Assembly: GCF_005081705.1 (NCBI RefSeq)
Contig: NZ_CP034876.1
Coordinates: 577,857 to 641,856 of the forward strand
Source of the DNA: Buchnera aphidicola (Hyperomyzus lactucae)
GTDB lineage: Bacteria > Pseudomonadota > Gammaproteobacteria > Enterobacterales > Enterobacteriaceae
Direction of reading: 5' to 3'
DNA length: 64,000 nucleotides
In this document: in pieces, positions 61,932 to 64,000 of the stretch
Position numbering within the stretch: the first letter of the stretch is position 1
Layout: the number at the start of each line of letters is the position of its first letter
The notes under the pieces: model-generated
Told to the model about the DNA's origin: nothing
The model's database searches: none
Seen by the model: the letters and a program-made list of their open reading frames with translations, nothing else
Translations under genes and position numbers: made by a program

Positions 61932-63079
61932 AAGGTAGTTGATGTTTTTTAATTGCTATATGCATCGTTTTTGTAAGTATAGAAGTACTAATTTTCTTTT
62001 TAGATTCTTCGTAAGATTCATCAACAGATCGAAATAATTGAAATATTCCCTTTTTATATAATACTGATGTAAAATGTACTTTTGAAAAAGAAAGAAATTT
62101 TAAATCATTTTAAATTGATTCTTTTATTTTTTTCTTTTCTAAGGCATTTAATTTATCTGCTTTATTAATTACGATAACGATCCCTTTTCCGGTATTGATG
62201 ATAAAATCAGCCAAGGATAAATCTTGATTACATATATCAATACTTGCATCTATTATCAGTAATACAACATTTGTTTTTTCCATTTTTGCAATGTTTTAAT
62301 TATTGAGAATTTTCGATATTATTCATCTTTTTCTTTTTTTTAAATACTTTTTCTATATTAATCAATATATAATTTTTGGAATTATATTAAACAGATGTCG
62401 CTATACTGTCTAATGTTGTTCCTAATATATTGCATATAATTATCTTTTTTTCTTTTAAAAGACTATTTATTAACGTTGATTTTCGAACATTTTTTCTACC
62501 AATAATAGCGACTTTTATCGGTTTTTTTTTCGATTCTTGGTTATTATAGTTTGTTTTTTTTGTATTTTTATTTTTAATTTCTAGAGCTATCCAAGGTGTT
62601 AGATATTCATTAATAAGAGTATTAATACCTCGATTATGACTAGCAGATACTTTTTTTATTTTTTTAAATCCTAGTGAGTAGAATTCATTGAATTTATAAA
62701 TATCTTGTATACCATCTATTTTATTAATTATTAGGATAGTTTTTTTTTGATACGTTCTAATTTTTTTAGAGATTTCAAACTCTTGTGGCATTAGTCCTTT
62801 GTGAGCATCTACTATAAATAAAATTAAGTCTGCTTCTTTAATAGCAATTAATGTTTGTTGATGTGCTTTTTCTTCAATCTCATTTCTTTTTATATCCAAA
62901 CCCGCTGTATCAATTAAAATTGATTTTTGATTGGATTCAAATTCGCAATAACCATATTGTCTATCTCTAGTAATACCTGGATAGTTTGCAACTAATGCGT
63001 TTCTAGTTTTTGTTAAAATATTAAATAAAGTAGATTTCCCTACATTAGTACGACCGATTAGTACGATAATAGGTATCAT
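61687..63079 (-). pseudogene. der: GTPase Der (EngA), degraded; only first G domain open
   Basis: Der is a double-GTPase needed for 50S ribosome assembly. ATG 63079 opens 230 codons: G domain 1 is intact (GRTNVGKSTLFN, DTAGLD, NKIDGIQD), but G domain 2 has NVRKST in place of NxGKST and stops right after GTTLDSIATS. Remnants follow to the left: VVLLIIDASID, DLSLADFIINTGKGIVIVINKAD, then KVHFTS, and finally a well-kept KH domain ([38 protein letters not shown]), separated by stops and shifts. The switch II region of domain 2 is gone. Not expected to make full Der; the 230-aa frame could yield a single-domain product. Confidence 0.88.
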
Positions 63080-63168
63080 TTTACATATACGCTCTGATTT
63101 TAAATAATTTTGATATTAACAGAATAGAATAAAAATTTTTAAGTTTTTTGAATTTTGCATTTATTTTT

Positions 63169-63750
63169 TTATTCATTTAATTCGGCAATTTTTATATTGA
63201 TAATTTCTTTAGATGCATTAGAATTTTCTATAGATAAACTTTTTCTCCAAGCTTTGATAGCTTCTTTTTTATTTTTTTCATTAATAAAAATATCTCCTTT
63301 CATATTTTCGATTATATTGTCCCAATTATGATTTTTAATATTTTCTAAAATATTTAATGCATCTTTATTTTCTGAATTTTGCATTTTTATTTTTGCCATT
63401 CTTAGTTTTAAAATATTTTTTAAATTTTCTTCTTTTGTGTATTTTAAACTATTGTTTAATTGAAGGAATGCTTTATTAAGTGTACCTTCTAAAGTATATT
63501 TTTTTGCTAGATATAAAGCGGTCAAAGTTCCATAAATGTTTTGATTTTTAATAATAAAATGTTCTGCTTCAATTAAATTTTTAGAGTTTTTTTTATTTAT
63601 TTTTTTTATGATTTTTTTGTATTCTGATGAATCTAGATTTTCTTTTTGAGCTCTAAACGGATATTGTAAATAGAATAAAAAAACAATAAGAACAAGAAAA
63701 AGGGAAATAAAAAACAAGACGTTTTTTTTTAATAAATTGAACATATTCAC
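63169..63750 (-). CDS. yfgM: YfgM, membrane-anchored TPR-like protein
   Basis: In E. coli an ancillary SecYEG-associated protein that works with periplasmic chaperones. One N-terminal membrane helix (VLFFISLFLVLIVFLFYL, residues 10-27), then a TPR-like helical repeat region (IYGTLTALYLAKKYTLEG, LRMAKIKMQNSENKDALNIL, MKGDIFINEKNKKEAIKAW). 193 aa (E. coli 206); the cytoplasmic N terminus is shortened. bamB, between yfgM and der in E. coli, is absent. Confidence 0.92.
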   Translation of the reverse strand: MNMFNLLKKNVLFFISLFLVLIVFLFYLQYPFRAQKENLDSSEYKKIIKKINKKNSKNLIEAEHFIIKNQNIYGTLTALYLAKKYTLEGTLNKAFLQLNNSLKYTKEENLKNILKLRMAKIKMQNSENKDALNILENIKNHNWDNIIENMKGDIFINEKNKKEAIKAWRKSLSIENSNASKEIINIKIAELNE

Positions 63751-64000
63751 CCTCTAAATATTTAAATGATTTTATTTCAAGTTAAATTTGCAATCATATT
63801 TATAAATAATAATTTTACAAAAAATTTTTCTCCATGAATGCAATGATGATTTTTATAACTGGCTATATTTTTTTAAATTTAGCTTAAAATTATAGCATAT
63901 AAAAAAGTTATTCGTATTAAAATCACTAATTGTACACAGCTAGTTCAAGTAATAAGTTCTTTTATTATCAATGCTACAGACTACTTATCCACAGATTTTG
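63751..64000. other. Left flank of the replication origin region
   Basis: No coding frame is evident in these 250 nt. The sequence is AT-rich and ends in a consensus DnaA box. In known Buchnera chromosomes the space after yfgM and before mnmG holds oriC. Confidence 0.6.
63985..63993 (+). promoter_or_regulatory. DnaA box TTATCCACA
   Basis: A perfect match to the high-affinity DnaA box, flanked CT...GATTTT much as the right end of E. coli oriC. A weaker candidate, TTATTCGTA, lies at about 63909. The rest of the origin would be beyond the window. Confidence 0.75.

Overview
The window is chromosomal DNA of Buchnera aphidicola, the obligate gammaproteobacterial endosymbiont of aphids. The evidence is an extreme A+T bias with long poly(A)/poly(T) runs, single-copy E. 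coli-like housekeeping genes in collapsed E. coli gene order, proteins rich in Lys/Asn/Ile, no phage or insertion sequences, and loss of regulators between retained genes. Protein similarity suggests an Aphidinae-type lineage, which is an inference. The right edge reaches a consensus DnaA box beyond yfgM, where the oriC region lies in known Buchnera chromosomes, so the window appears to end at the origin.

Layout: 1-5.0 kb prfC (frameshifted, runs off the left edge), ansA, nfuA, bioH (frameshifted), ssb. 5.4-13.4 kb dnaB, gshB, yqgF, yggS, hemW, trmB, mutY, yggX, murI. 13.4-18.7 kb sbcB, tmaR, tRNA-Asn, tRNA-Ile2, pyrE, dut, cysQ and the ribosomal cluster rpsF-rpsR-rplI. 18.9-27.4 kb rnr, purA, hflC, hflK, miaA, mutL on the minus strand. 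27.5-32.4 kb mannitol and glucose-6-phosphate genes mtlD, mtlA, pgi. 32.7-40.3 kb orn, tRNA-Gly, amiB (frameshifted), rpmE, a tiny ftsN remnant, hslVU, ibpA, fpr, epmA, coaD. 40.3-41.7 kb an unrecognised orphan gene split by a frameshift. 42-49 kb rsmJ, pitA, ynfM, dapF, cyaY, hemC, hemD (frameshifted), then tRNA-Pro/His/Arg. 49-56.6 kb rho, trxA, rep, ilvC, ilvD. 56.8-61.4 kb tRNA-Trp and the iron-sulfur set iscS, iscU, hscB, hscA (split), fdx. 61.4-64 kb a tandem duplication, a decaying der, yfgM and the origin flank.

The genes fit a nutritional symbiont. ilvC/ilvD and dapF serve essential amino-acid synthesis, the isc genes plus cyaY and nfuA supply Fe-S clusters (ilvD, mutY and hemW need them), mtlA/mtlD/pgi take in carbon, and hslVU/ibpA/rho/rnr carry out protein and RNA quality control.

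The most striking item is an intergenic mini-gene (34828-35060) encoding a cytoplasmic stub, one membrane helix and exactly the essential FtsN peptide (LPPKPKEKWKYIQTL), with the W, Y and L known to be essential in E. coli FtsN. All SPOR and linker sequence is gone. The second theme is that seven genes (prfC, bioH, miaA, amiB, mini-ftsN, the orphan gene, hemD) each need +1 nt in a homopolymer tract (9-16 nt; in hemD an A9 abutting a T8). This is either a genome-wide poly(A) slippage phenomenon or systematic homopolymer under-calling. The third is active erosion at the origin-proximal end: a split hscA, a duplicated fdx/der junction, and der reduced to its first GTPase domain.
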